Positions 50,701 through 58,954 of a DNA stretch of 64,000 bases are shown here, piece by piece. How positions within the stretch are numbered: the stretch's first letter is position 1; each line of letters begins with the position of its first letter. The notes beneath the pieces are model-generated. The model saw nothing but the letters and a program-made list of their open reading frames with translations, was not told the origin of the DNA and made no database searches. The DNA comes from JBAIYU01 sp036763085 (GTDB lineage: Bacteria > Bacillota > Negativicutes > DSM-1736 > Dendrosporobacteraceae): assembly GCF_036763085.1 (NCBI RefSeq), contig NZ_JBAIYU010000009.1, positions 41,892-105,891 of the forward strand, read 5' to 3'. A program made the position numbers and the translations under genes.

Positions 50701-50987
50701 TGAATGTGGACATTGTTCAAAAAGTACACGAACATAAACCTGACATAATTCAGATGATAAAAACAGGTAAAATAAACATGGTAATAAATACACTAACGCA
50801 AGGTAAAGAACCTGAACGAGACGGTTTTAAAATTCGCCGAGCTACAGTTGAGCATGCAATTCCTTGCTTTACTTCAATGGATACTGCTAAGGAAGTATTG
50901 CATGTACTCAATTTCATGCGTGAGCGTAGATTGGTTTATGCGTTAGCGCTGCAAGACTATGTCGGCGGAGGGGATAATCTTGTCTAA
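47766..50987 (+). CDS. carB: Carbamoyl-phosphate synthase large subunit
   Basis: Makes carbamoyl phosphate from bicarbonate, ammonia and two ATP. 1073 residues with two ATP-grasp halves ([25 protein letters not shown] near the start and [24 protein letters not shown] near residue 556) and a C-terminal MGS-like allosteric domain ([17 protein letters not shown]). ATP-grasp signatures [17 protein letters not shown] and [17 protein letters not shown] are both kept. Overlaps pyrK by 8 bases. Confidence 0.97.
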   Translation: [1073 protein letters not shown]

Positions 50988-51744
50988 ATTGGTAGTCCAA
51001 GCCCCAGTATTGAAGAATGAGACTATTTCAAACTTGGTCAAGAGACTTACTATTTATTCACCAGAACTGGCAGGAAAAGCCGTTCCTGGGCAATTTATTC
51101 ACGTAAAAATCGCAGACAGCTATCACCCGCTGCTTAGGCGCCCGCTTAGTATTTCTGATGTAGATGTTGCAAAGGGTACAGTGAGTACTATTTATCGTAT
51201 TGTTGGGCATGGTACTGCTCTATTAGCTCAACTAAAGTCTGATGAAGTTCTCGATTGCATGGGCCCTTTGGGCAGAGGATTCAATCTTGAATGTAAAAAG
51301 CCGTTGCTTGTTGGCGGCGGAATGGGCTTAGCGCCGCTGGTCTTTTTGGCTCAGCGGCTATGTCCGCGTCCAGTAGAGATATTAATGGGCGGTCGCAGTG
51401 AACAAGAGATGTTCTGGAGCAGCATTTATAGCACAATATGTGACAGAGTACACATAGCGACTGATGATGGCTCTGTCGGCCAGCGTGGTTTTACAGTTGA
51501 CTTACTTCCTGAACTATTAGAATCAGGAAATTATGATATGGTTTACTCTTGCGGTCCGCGTCCTATGCTTGAAAAAATAGCGGCGATTGCTAAAAACTTC
51601 GCAATACCCTGCCAAGTTTCACTTGAAGAACATATGGCTTGCGGAGTCGGGGCTTGCTTATCTTGTACCTGTGCAGGAAAAGAAGGTAAAAGGAAAAAAG
51701 TATGCACTGACGGTCCTGTTTTTTGGGCTGGGGAGGTGTTTTAA
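50980..51744 (+). CDS. pyrK: Dihydroorotate dehydrogenase electron-transfer subunit
   Basis: FAD and 2Fe-2S subunit that passes electrons from dihydroorotate oxidation (PyrD) to NAD+. 254 residues from TTG 50980 (GGAGGGG upstream, inside the carB end). FAD site HPLLRRPLSISDVD, NAD site LLVGGGMGLAPLVFLAQ, and 2Fe-2S cysteines in EEHMACGVGACLSCTCAG...KVCTDGPVF. Stop overlaps pyrD start (TAATG). Confidence 0.95.
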   Translation: MSKLVVQAPVLKNETISNLVKRLTIYSPELAGKAVPGQFIHVKIADSYHPLLRRPLSISDVDVAKGTVSTIYRIVGHGTALLAQLKSDEVLDCMGPLGRGFNLECKKPLLVGGGMGLAPLVFLAQRLCPRPVEILMGGRSEQEMFWSSIYSTICDRVHIATDDGSVGQRGFTVDLLPELLESGNYDMVYSCGPRPMLEKIAAIAKNFAIPCQVSLEEHMACGVGACLSCTCAGKEGKRKKVCTDGPVFWAGEVF

Positions 51745-52667
51745 TGACTGCAGATCTGCTGCCTGTTGATATTGCTGGTATCAAAATGAAGACGCCGGTC
51801 ATGACGGCGTCTGGTACCTTTGGTTTTGGTATGGAGTATAGCGATTTTGTTGATCTAAACAAAATTGGTGCTGTTGTTGTAAAAGGCACAACGTTAATGC
51901 CAAGAAGCGGTAATTCCGGAGTTAGGATCGCTGAAACTCCTGCTGGAATGCTAAATTCCATTGGTTTGGAGAATCCGGGTGCTGATGAATTTTTGAACTA
52001 TATTCTACCTAGCTTATCGAAATATGATGTTCCGATTATAGTAAACATTGCTGGTAATACAGTTGAAGAATATGGGGAAATTGCAAAGCTTCTCGATGTA
52101 GATGGTGTTGCAGGCTTAGAACTTAATATTTCGTGTCCTAATGTTAAACAGGGCGGGATTGCTTTTGGTACCAATTGTAATAGTGCTGCAAGCGTTGTTG
52201 ATATGGTAAAGAAAAACACCAGGCTGCCTGTTATAGCTAAATTGTCTCCTAATGTTACAGATATTACAGAAATGGCAAGAGCAGTTGAAGCCGCTGGAGC
52301 TGACGCAATATCGCTGATCAATACACTATTAGGAATGGCTATAGACGTACGTACTTGGAAACCGATACTTGGTAATGTTGTTGGAGGGTTATCCGGTCCT
52401 GCGGTTAAACCGGTTGCGGTAAGAATGGTATGGCAAGTTGCCAACGCGGTAAAAGTACCTATAATTGGGATGGGTGGAATTATGACAGCCGAGGATGCTA
52501 TCGAGTTTCTGCTCGCTGGCGCTAGTGCGGTAGCTGTCGGAACAGCTAATTTTGTAAATCCGCGTGTCTCAATGGAAATAGCCGAAGGTATTGAGAAATA
52601 CTTGCTTCAAAGAGGCTTGACTCATGTTGGGCAGCTAATCGGGAAAGTCAAAATTGGCGAGGCGTAG
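51744..52667 (+). CDS. pyrD: Dihydroorotate dehydrogenase, class 1B catalytic subunit
   Basis: FMN TIM-barrel enzyme of 307 residues oxidising dihydroorotate to orotate together with PyrK. Signatures: KTPVMTASGTFGFGMEY, GLENPGADEFL, ELNISCPNVKQGG (catalytic Cys of class 1B), AISLINTLLGMAIDV, GMGGIMTAEDAIEFLLAGASAVAVGTA. ATG 51744 behind GGAGGTGTTTTA. Confidence 0.96.
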   Translation: MTADLLPVDIAGIKMKTPVMTASGTFGFGMEYSDFVDLNKIGAVVVKGTTLMPRSGNSGVRIAETPAGMLNSIGLENPGADEFLNYILPSLSKYDVPIIVNIAGNTVEEYGEIAKLLDVDGVAGLELNISCPNVKQGGIAFGTNCNSAASVVDMVKKNTRLPVIAKLSPNVTDITEMARAVEAAGADAISLINTLLGMAIDVRTWKPILGNVVGGLSGPAVKPVAVRMVWQVANAVKVPIIGMGGIMTAEDAIEFLLAGASAVAVGTANFVNPRVSMEIAEGIEKYLLQRGLTHVGQLIGKVKIGEA

Positions 52668-52686
52668 GCCCGATAGGAGTGAAACC

Positions 52687-53412
52687 ATGAGATGCAATAA
52701 TCGATTAATAGTAGCACTTGATTTTTCTGATATGGAAAGTGTTAAGAGCTTGGTCGAAAAATTAGGTGATACAGTAAAGTTTTATAAAGTTGGCATGGAA
52801 TTATTTTATAGTGTTGGGGTCGAGGTAATTGAATATCTGCGCACTTTAAATAAAGAGATTTTTTTAGATTTGAAACTGCACGATATACCTAATACTGTGG
52901 CCAAGGGTTTATCATCACTTACTCGACTAGGTGTTTCTATGCTTAATGTGCATGCGTCTGGCGGACCGGCAATGCTTGAAGCTGCAGCGCATGCCGTTAA
53001 GGCGGAGGCAGAAAAACTAGGTGTTCCCCGTCCTAAGTTAATAGCAGTTACTGTACTTACAAGCATTAATCAAGCTGAATGGTCGGCTCTAGGTCAAAGC
53101 TCAGATATAGCTGATCAAGTTGTTCGTTTGTCACGCTTAGCGAAAGCATCAGGAATCGATGGAGTGGTGGCTTCCCCGCAAGAAGCGACTCTTATAAAAA
53201 GAGAATGTGGCGAGGATTTCCTTATTGTTACACCTGGTGTTAGACCCAAAGGGGCAGCTTTGAATGACCAGAGCCGCGTAGCTACACCGTTAGGCGCACT
53301 AAATGCGGGTGCTAGTCATTTGGTAGTTGGGCGTCCAATCACGGCTGCCTCCAACCCACGTGAGGCAGCAGAGCTGATATTGCAAGAGATGGAGGGCTTT
53401 AAAGATGAATGA
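52687..53412 (+). CDS. pyrF: Orotidine 5'-phosphate decarboxylase
   Basis: Forms UMP from OMP. 241 residues from ATG 52687 (AGGAGTGAAACC upstream). Catalytic Asp-Lys-Asp motif in IFLDLKLHDIPNTV; phosphate-binding VTPGVRPKGAALNDQSRV and VVGRPITAASNPREA. Overlaps pyrE by 8 bases. Confidence 0.96.
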   Translation: MRCNNRLIVALDFSDMESVKSLVEKLGDTVKFYKVGMELFYSVGVEVIEYLRTLNKEIFLDLKLHDIPNTVAKGLSSLTRLGVSMLNVHASGGPAMLEAAAHAVKAEAEKLGVPRPKLIAVTVLTSINQAEWSALGQSSDIADQVVRLSRLAKASGIDGVVASPQEATLIKRECGEDFLIVTPGVRPKGAALNDQSRVATPLGALNAGASHLVVGRPITAASNPREAAELILQEMEGFKDE

Positions 53413-53977
53413 AGATGAGGTAAAACAGTTATTTATTGAAACTGGTGCTATAATGGAAGGACATTTTTTGCTTACATCAGGTTTACATAGTCCTATGTAT
53501 GTTGAAAAATTTCAAGTGCTTCAGCATCCAAATTACACAGCTAAATTATGCGAGGCGCTAGCAAAGAAATTCGCAGATGAAAATGTTGAAGTAGTAGTCG
53601 GCCCTGTTACAGGTGGAATACTTTTAGCTCATGAAGTTGGCAAAAGTCTTGGAACGCGCGCTATTTTTACTGAACGTGAAAATGGAAAAATGACTCTTAG
53701 ACGTGGTTTTGTTATAAAACCTGGTGAGCGGGTTCTGATAGTCGAAGATATAGTAACTACTGGAGGCTCTATTCAAGAGGTGCTCGATGTTGTATTAGAT
53801 CAAGGTGGAGTACCAGTGGGGATTGGTATGCTTGTTGACCGTAGCGGCGGAAAAGCTCAATTTAGCGTTCCATACAAAGCTCTGCTAAATCTTACTGTTA
53901 CAACATATCAGCCAGATAATTGCCCTCTATGCCAAAGTGGGATACCTATGACTAAACGGGGCAGCAGAAAAATTTAG
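53405..53977 (+). CDS. pyrE: Orotate phosphoribosyltransferase
   Basis: Adds PRPP-derived ribose phosphate to orotate. 190 residues with LTSGLHSPMYVEKFQVLQHP, VVGPVTGGILLAHEV, ERENGKMTLRRGF and the PRPP-binding VLIVEDIVTTGGSIQEV. Last gene of the operon, before a terminator. A Cys pair near the C-terminus (NCPLCQSG) is typical of this PyrE subgroup. Confidence 0.95.
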   Translation: MNEDEVKQLFIETGAIMEGHFLLTSGLHSPMYVEKFQVLQHPNYTAKLCEALAKKFADENVEVVVGPVTGGILLAHEVGKSLGTRAIFTERENGKMTLRRGFVIKPGERVLIVEDIVTTGGSIQEVLDVVLDQGGVPVGIGMLVDRSGGKAQFSVPYKALLNLTVTTYQPDNCPLCQSGIPMTKRGSRKI

Positions 53978-53988
53978 TCAAGAAATTT

Positions 53989-54020
53989 AAGCCCGGTTGC
54001 TGAGCAACCGGGCTTGTTTA
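53989..54020 (+). terminator. Terminator of the pyr operon
   Basis: GCCCGGTTGC / GCAACCGGGC stem (53991-54000 with 54004-54013) followed by TTGTTTATGTTT; weak T-tract but strong stem. Confidence 0.85.
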
Positions 54021-54040
54021 TGTTTAAAGCTTAGTTTATA

Positions 54041-54658
54041 TTATTTGTTTTCAAGACTGCGCCATAAATACCAGCTTGCTGTAGTCCGGTAAGGTTTGAA
54101 AGGTGTAGTTAAATTCTCAATTTGCGTTTTATTTGGCAAAGCGTCTAGTAAGTACAAATTTTGCAGCGCTTTCTTTAAACCTAAGTCGTCTGCTGGGAAT
54201 ACGTCAGGACGATTCAACGCGAATATTAGAAAAATTTGGGCTGTCCAAATACCTATTCCTTTAACGTTTATCAACTGATCGATAATTTCCTGATCGCTCA
54301 TTGTAAAAAAAGCATTAGGAGTAATTTCATTAGCCTGAAATTTTGCTGCTAAATCAAATATATAATTACATTTCTGATTTGATAAGCCTAACTGTCTTAA
54401 TTGTTCGATGCTTGTAGATAGAATAAGTTCTGGTCCAACTTTATAATTATAATACGCAGTAAACCTTCGGTTTATTGCATCTGCAGCTTTAGTTGCTAAT
54501 TGCTGTGAAATAATTGATTCACATAAGGAAGCAAAAAAATCTACACGAGGCTCAAGTGAGCAAGGGCCATATTTGCTAATTAAATTTGACATTATATCTG
54601 ATTTAAGTGAAAGGTGCTTTTCGGCGGTCGACCAGTTAGAAAAGCTAGGTTTATTCAT
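54041..54658 (-). CDS. HhH-GPD DNA glycosylase (3-methyladenine type)
   Basis: Base-excision repair glycosylase of 205 residues, AlkA/MAG-like. The helix-hairpin-helix and catalytic Asp region is LINVKGIGIWTAQIFLIFALNRPDVFPADDLGLKKAL, with ESIISQQLATKAADAINRRF upstream. ATG 54658 behind GTGAGGATTACT; four earlier codons are open. Single leftward gene converging on pyrE. Substrate range (3-methyladenine, other alkylated bases) is by family only. Confidence 0.88.
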   Translation of the reverse strand: MNKPSFSNWSTAEKHLSLKSDIMSNLISKYGPCSLEPRVDFFASLCESIISQQLATKAADAINRRFTAYYNYKVGPELILSTSIEQLRQLGLSNQKCNYIFDLAAKFQANEITPNAFFTMSDQEIIDQLINVKGIGIWTAQIFLIFALNRPDVFPADDLGLKKALQNLYLLDALPNKTQIENLTTPFKPYRTTASWYLWRSLENK

Positions 54659-54802
54659 AGTAATCCTCACAAAATAATTTATAACTATTATATTATCTTA
54701 ATCTACTAAATCAAAACTTATGTAAAATATGTTAAACCGTTAATAAAGAGAGAAAAAGAGAGGATTTTAATAGTGATTACCGATAATGGAAAAAAATAGA
54801 TG

Positions 54803-54831
54803 TTGAAGTTGAAGAGTAATTGTGATATTAT
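54803..54831 (+). promoter_or_regulatory. Promoter of tRNA cluster Asp-Gly-Trp
   Basis: TTGAAG (54803-54808), 17-base spacer, TATTAT (54826-54831). Confidence 0.65.
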
Positions 54832-54865
54832 ATATTTCCGTAAGGCGTGAATATAACGCCTGTTT

Positions 54866-54942
54866 GGCCCGGTAGTTTAGTTGGTTAGAATGCCGCCCTG
54901 TCACGGCGGAGGTCGTGGGTTCGAGTCCCATCCGGGTCGCCA
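54866..54942 (+). tRNA. tRNA-Asp (anticodon GTC)
   Basis: 77 bases with encoded CCA; acceptor GGCCCGG/CCGGGTC, anticodon loop CTGTCAC. Identical to the tRNA-Asp at 60280. Confidence 0.96.
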
Positions 54943-54945
54943 TTT

Positions 54946-55020
54946 GCGGAAATAGCTCAGCGGTAGAGCATCGCCTTGCCAAGGCGAGGGTCGCGAGTTC
55001 GAATCTCGTTTTCCGCTCCA
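54946..55020 (+). tRNA. tRNA-Gly (anticodon GCC)
   Basis: 75 bases with encoded CCA; acceptor GCGGAAA/TTTCCGC, anticodon loop TTGCCAA. One base (C in the D-loop) differs from the copy at 60440. Confidence 0.96.
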
Positions 55021-55021
55021 T

Positions 55022-55097
55022 AGGGGTATAGCTCAATTGGTAGAGTAGCGGTCTCCAAAACCGTTGGTTGTGGGTTCAAGTCCTACTGCCCCTGCCA
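55022..55097 (+). tRNA. tRNA-Trp (anticodon CCA)
   Basis: 76 bases with encoded CCA; acceptor AGGGGTA/TGCCCCT, anticodon loop CTCCAAA. Confidence 0.95.
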
Positions 55098-55121
55098 CTA
55101 TAAATTTAATTTTTACTTATA

Positions 55122-55168
55122 ATAACACCTTCTATCGATTAGATAGAAGGTGTTATATTCTTTTTTAA
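55122..55168 (+). terminator. Terminator of tRNA cluster Asp-Gly-Trp
   Basis: A 15-bp perfect stem (55122-55136 with 55142-55156) followed by ATTCTTTTTT. Confidence 0.92.
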
Positions 55169-55250
55169 TATAATAAATTACCAAAACTAATATGAGTTAT
55201 TCTAAAATATTAAACGAAAATTTGCAGATAATATATTTGGAGGTGATATA

Positions 55251-55406
55251 ATGGCAAAGGACGTTATGTGTACCGTTGAAAACTGCAGATACTGGAGCCA
55301 AGGTCACCGTTGTACAGCATCGGAGATAGAAGTAAACGTTGATAATGGCAGCAGCAAGGCAGGGTACTCACAAGAAACGAATTGTCACACCTTCGAGACG
55401 AAATAA
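55251..55406 (+). CDS. DUF1540 domain small protein
   Basis: 51 residues with the DUF1540 cysteine pattern: VMCTVENCRYWSQGHRCTASEIEV and a later NCHTFE, i.e. four Cys spaced to bind one metal ion, probably zinc. Such proteins are common in spore-forming Bacillota, function unknown. ATG 55251 after TTGGAGGTGATATA. A bidirectional terminator follows at once. Confidence 0.85.
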   Translation: MAKDVMCTVENCRYWSQGHRCTASEIEVNVDNGSSKAGYSQETNCHTFETK

Positions 55407-55448
55407 AAAGAAACAGCCAACTGGGTACCCAGTTGGTTGTTTCTTTTT
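55405..55448. terminator. Bidirectional terminator between DUF1540 gene and ABC operon
   Basis: Near-perfect 22-bp palindrome centred on GGTACC with AAAAAG on one side and CTTTTT on the other; one G-T pair. Serves both convergent transcripts. Confidence 0.9.
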
Positions 55449-56241
55449 ATTTATCTAACTCTTGATTTTTTACTTTTAAAACTTCTTCTCGTAAGCTTAG
55501 CCAGATAGTTTGGAAAAGCTCATTGTAGCGTAATGTGGTACGAATTTCAGAAATATCGCGAGGGCGCGGGAGATCAATATCGATAATTGTTTTTATTGTT
55601 CCTGGATGAGCTGTCATTATCATAACTCTATCGCCGACACATAATGCCTCATCAATACTATGAGTTATAAAAACTGTAGTTTTTTTACTAGTTTCCCAAA
55701 TATGCAACAGCTCTTGTTGCAGAATAATTCTATTTTGTTCATCAAGAGCTCCAAATGGTTCATCCATTAGTAGTATTTCTGGATCATTAGCAAATGCTCT
55801 AGCAACACTAACTCGTTGCTTCATACCGCCCGAAAGCTGGCATGGATAAGCGTTAGTAAATTTAGTTAGTCCAATCATATTTATGTAATGTTCAGCGATT
55901 TCTGTACGAAGTTTTTTAGGTACACCGCGCATCCTTAAACCATATGAAACGTTTTCGATTACAGTCATCCATGGGAAGATGGACTGTTCCTGAAAAACCA
56001 TTGAATTTGTAGGGCGGCTAGTATCACTGGCTTTAATTTTTATATTTCCACTGGAAGCTGTTTCTAAATCAGCTAATATTCTTAGCAAGGTTGTTTTGCC
56101 GCACCCGCTGGGCCCGACTATACAAAAGAACTCACCATCTTTTATAGATAGATTAATATCATGAAGTGCAGCTACCTGACCATGTTTTGTATTAAAAACT
56201 CTGCTCACGTTTTCAATAGCTATTCGTTCATCCGATAACAT
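55447..56241 (-). CDS. ABC transporter ATP-binding protein (SsuB/TauB/ThiZ type)
   Basis: 264-residue cytoplasmic ATPase. Walker A GPSGCGKTTLL, Q-loop VFQEQSIFPWMT, signature LSGGMKQRVSVARAF, Walker B ILLMDEPFGALDE and H-loop VFITHSIDEAL. Last gene of a three-gene leftward operon binding protein - permease - ATPase. The group transports sulfonates, nitrate, or pyrimidine precursors of thiamine. Confidence 0.92.
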   Translation of the reverse strand: MLSDERIAIENVSRVFNTKHGQVAALHDINLSIKDGEFFCIVGPSGCGKTTLLRILADLETASSGNIKIKASDTSRPTNSMVFQEQSIFPWMTVIENVSYGLRMRGVPKKLRTEIAEHYINMIGLTKFTNAYPCQLSGGMKQRVSVARAFANDPEILLMDEPFGALDEQNRIILQQELLHIWETSKKTTVFITHSIDEALCVGDRVMIMTAHPGTIKTIIDIDLPRPRDISEIRTTLRYNELFQTIWLSLREEVLKVKNQELDK

Positions 56242-56256
56242 TATTACTGCACCTCC

Positions 56257-57033
56257 TTACGGACATTGCTGCTTCCAAGGCAGTACTAAGCGTTCGACTA
56301 GGTCGAGGACAAGAGAGAAGAGATAGCCTAATATAGACAGCATTATCAAAGCCACAAACATTTGCTCTATGTCAAACATATCATATGAGCGCCAGATCAT
56401 CCAGCCGACACCTGCTTTAGCTGCTGATAATTCGGCCGCTACAATCAGTATCAAAGCCATGCCCATTCCAAGTTTTAAACCAGCAAATATCATTGGTAAA
56501 GCTCCGGGCAGAGCTACCGTAAGATAAAAGTCTTTTCGACTTGCACCAAAGTTTTTGGCAACATCCAGGTAGATTTTATCGATACTAAGAACCCCAGCCA
56601 TAGTATTAATAACAACTAGGTAAAAGACACCGATTGCTATAGTAAAGATTTTAGATGTTTCTCCCAAACCAAATACTAAGAGAATTAATGGCATTAATGC
56701 TAACTTTGGAATTGGATATGTAGCTGCTATCATAGGCTCTATTGCAGATCGAACTAGAGGTGATAGGCCCATGCTAATTCCGATTAGTATACCAGGAATT
56801 GATCCGGCGATAAAACCTAAAATTACACGCTGGATACTCACGGCAGTGTTGTATAATAGCTCTCCTGAAAGTAGTAATGGCACGAATGATTGTAATATAA
56901 GAGAGGGACTAGAAAAAAGCCTAACATCGATTGCGTTTATTCTAGCAAGGAATTCCCAAATGAAAAGGAGTGTCAAAGGCGATAGTATCGAAAGCGTACG
57001 AATTACGGTAGTGTTATTTGATAGTTTTGCCAT
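56257..57033 (-). CDS. ABC transporter permease (SsuC/ThiX type)
   Basis: 258 residues, about six membrane helices beginning with LSILSPLTLLFIWEFLARI, and the EAA loop region KNFGASRKDFYLTVALPGALPMIFAGLKLG that contacts the ATPase. Sits 15 bases before the ATPase gene and 25 after the binding-protein gene. Confidence 0.92.
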   Translation of the reverse strand: MAKLSNNTTVIRTLSILSPLTLLFIWEFLARINAIDVRLFSSPSLILQSFVPLLLSGELLYNTAVSIQRVILGFIAGSIPGILIGISMGLSPLVRSAIEPMIAATYPIPKLALMPLILLVFGLGETSKIFTIAIGVFYLVVINTMAGVLSIDKIYLDVAKNFGASRKDFYLTVALPGALPMIFAGLKLGMGMALILIVAAELSAAKAGVGWMIWRSYDMFDIEQMFVALIMLSILGYLFSLVLDLVERLVLPWKQQCP

Positions 57034-57058
57034 GCACTCACCTCATTAAAGTTTAGAT

Positions 57059-58132
57059 TCATTGATACGGGCCAAGTATTTTTAAAGCAAAATCGACAAA
57101 CTTATTTTCTACTGCGTCTTGTAGTTGGATGTCTGATTTTAATAGTTTATTTGCTTTATACCATGCTAAATCCAATTCAATTCCTTTGATTTTAACGTAT
57201 CCGTTAGGGTTTAAGCCTGTCGGGAATAGCTTTTCGTAAAGTGCAGGATCTTTAATGACTGAATATTTACAGAGGATATCAATTATTTCGGCTTTGCCCT
57301 TGTTTTTAAAGAAGGCGTCGTTATAATCTCGCAGTGACTTAATATATGCAGTCATGAAGCGATTGGCTAATTCAGGATTTTTTGTCATACTGGTTCCGAA
57401 TACCAATAGAGCTGTTTGAGCATCTGGGTCATATTCGGATGGATCTTTCCACGGATCTAAAATGCCTTTACTAATGCCTTGAGTTACGAATGGTTCGATT
57501 ACCATTGCGGCATCTATGCTTTTGTTAGCTAGTGAGACCAACATATCCGGGAACGAGCGAATTACTTGTACGTCTACATCCTTGGTATTAAGACCGCCCT
57601 TTTGGAGGACTCGATCGAGTGCGATTTCATCAAGTGATGCAGTTGCTACTATGGCTATTTTTTTACCCCGAAGGTCAGCGTAGTCTTTTACTGTGTCAAC
57701 TAAATCCTTACGGATAACTAATCGATAATATCCTTGACCAGGTACGTTTATTCCTTTGTCAGCAACAATTTTAACTGGAATATCTCGGGACATGGCATTT
57801 AGCAAACCTGATGATGTTACAGTAGCGCCAACATCTAATTGTCCGGCTGCAAGCTGGTTAATCATTTCTTGACCTGAGTTGAATTGTACTGGTTCAATTT
57901 TAATTCCTAGATCTTTGTAATATCCTTTAGCCATACCTATCAGGATGCCTGCATCAGAAATAACCTGTTTCATGCCAACCAAAACGGTTGTTTCCTGCTG
58001 CAAAGGCGTAAGGCCTGGTGCCCATGCTGGTGCTTGTTTTGATACTTGGGCTTGTGGCTGTGCGGCACAAGCGGTTAAAAATAAAGCGACCAGAAGCAAT
58101 GCCATTAGCTTAGTCAGCGTCTTTTTTCTCAT
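57059..58132 (-). CDS. ABC substrate-binding lipoprotein (NMT1/SsuA-like)
   Basis: 357 residues from ATG 58132 (AGGAGGGAAATC upstream). Signal peptide with lipobox LFLTACAAQ, then the NMT1/THI5-like fold: ISDAGILIGMAKGYYKDLGIKIEPVQF, INQLAAGQLDVGATVTSSGLL, LRGKKIAIVATASLDEIALDRVL and KSIDAAMVIEPFV. Family members bind alkanesulfonates, taurine, nitrate or thiamine precursors; the ligand is not resolved here. First gene of the operon; divergent from the gene at 58260. Confidence 0.9.
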   Translation of the reverse strand: MRKKTLTKLMALLLVALFLTACAAQPQAQVSKQAPAWAPGLTPLQQETTVLVGMKQVISDAGILIGMAKGYYKDLGIKIEPVQFNSGQEMINQLAAGQLDVGATVTSSGLLNAMSRDIPVKIVADKGINVPGQGYYRLVIRKDLVDTVKDYADLRGKKIAIVATASLDEIALDRVLQKGGLNTKDVDVQVIRSFPDMLVSLANKSIDAAMVIEPFVTQGISKGILDPWKDPSEYDPDAQTALLVFGTSMTKNPELANRFMTAYIKSLRDYNDAFFKNKGKAEIIDILCKYSVIKDPALYEKLFPTGLNPNGYVKIKGIELDLAWYKANKLLKSDIQLQDAVENKFVDFALKILGPYQ

Positions 58133-58259
58133 GATTTCCCTCCTACGTTGCATTAAGATAATGCATGTTATTCTATAGTAGCTATTTTGGTGATAGTCTC
58201 AGAAGGTTTTTTAACTATCGATCCAGAATAAGAAAATAGTCTAGAAGAGGGAGAATTTA

Positions 58260-58922
58260 ATGGAAGAAATAATAAAGAAAATAGCTGACTGGGAATACAT
58301 ACGTAAGTTGCCGCAAGAGATACACGGTTTTAGGCTTATTGAAAACATGGTCGATAGCGGAGTAGTATATAATATATTTACATATATTAATGAATCGGCA
58401 CGCAGGCAGTTTGCAGTAGTTTATGATTCTGCTACCAAAGAATATGTAGCTCGTATAACTGTCGGGCTGACTGAATACTGCGATATTAGTTATATAGTTT
58501 CAGATTTATCGATGCTTGAAACTGTATTAATTCAACAACTAGAAAAAACATTGTTAAGGCTCGCTGTATTTGATATAAATAATCTTGATTATATCTTTAG
58601 AGAAAAAAGAATAATCGACTGGCACTATTCAGAGCAATTGCCTAGAAATATCGCCGGATTTGATCTTTATATTAATCCACAGCAGCCTCTTAAAATAATT
58701 AATGGTTCGTACATTATCTTAGACTATAGTCATTTTTTTTCTGAAAGTAATTTAATAATATATTATAATATTTACCGAGACGAATTTTTCGGAGAAATTA
58801 GGATAAATAGAACTCCGCAGATGGCTTCGGCATTTGAGTCAAAGACATTATCAGATCTAGAAGATAAGCTTTCGCTTCACCTTATTCCAACATTAGAACA
58901 GATGAAGAAATCGATTAAGTAA
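58260..58922 (+). CDS. Unknown protein with internal duplication
   Basis: 220 soluble residues built of two related halves of about 100: W11-x7-LPQEIHGFRLIEN with FAVVYDSATKEYVARITVG and ETVLIQQLEKTL; and W-x6-LPRNIAGFDLYIN with IIYYNIYRDEFFGEIRINR and LEDKLSLHLIPTLEQM. Family not recognised. ATG with GAGGGAGAATTTA upstream, 32 bases before thiD and so probably cotranscribed with it. Confidence 0.65.
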   Translation: MEEIIKKIADWEYIRKLPQEIHGFRLIENMVDSGVVYNIFTYINESARRQFAVVYDSATKEYVARITVGLTEYCDISYIVSDLSMLETVLIQQLEKTLLRLAVFDINNLDYIFREKRIIDWHYSEQLPRNIAGFDLYINPQQPLKIINGSYIILDYSHFFSESNLIIYYNIYRDEFFGEIRINRTPQMASAFESKTLSDLEDKLSLHLIPTLEQMKKSIK

Positions 58923-58954
58923 GCGTTAAATATATTAGCAGGAAGGAAACACTT

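Noticed and set aside
51998..52444. 148-codon leftward frame inside pyrD
   Set aside because: Shadow of a fully conserved pyrD frame.
54767..55036. Leftward open frame across the tRNA cluster
   Set aside because: It is the antisense of tRNA-Asp and tRNA-Gly; such frames (RFELATLALARR-type sequence) are a well-known false gene.
58133..58259. TPP riboswitch between the ABC operon and the thiD-side genes
   Set aside because: No CTGAGA or ACC-TTGAACCTGA-type core is present on either strand.
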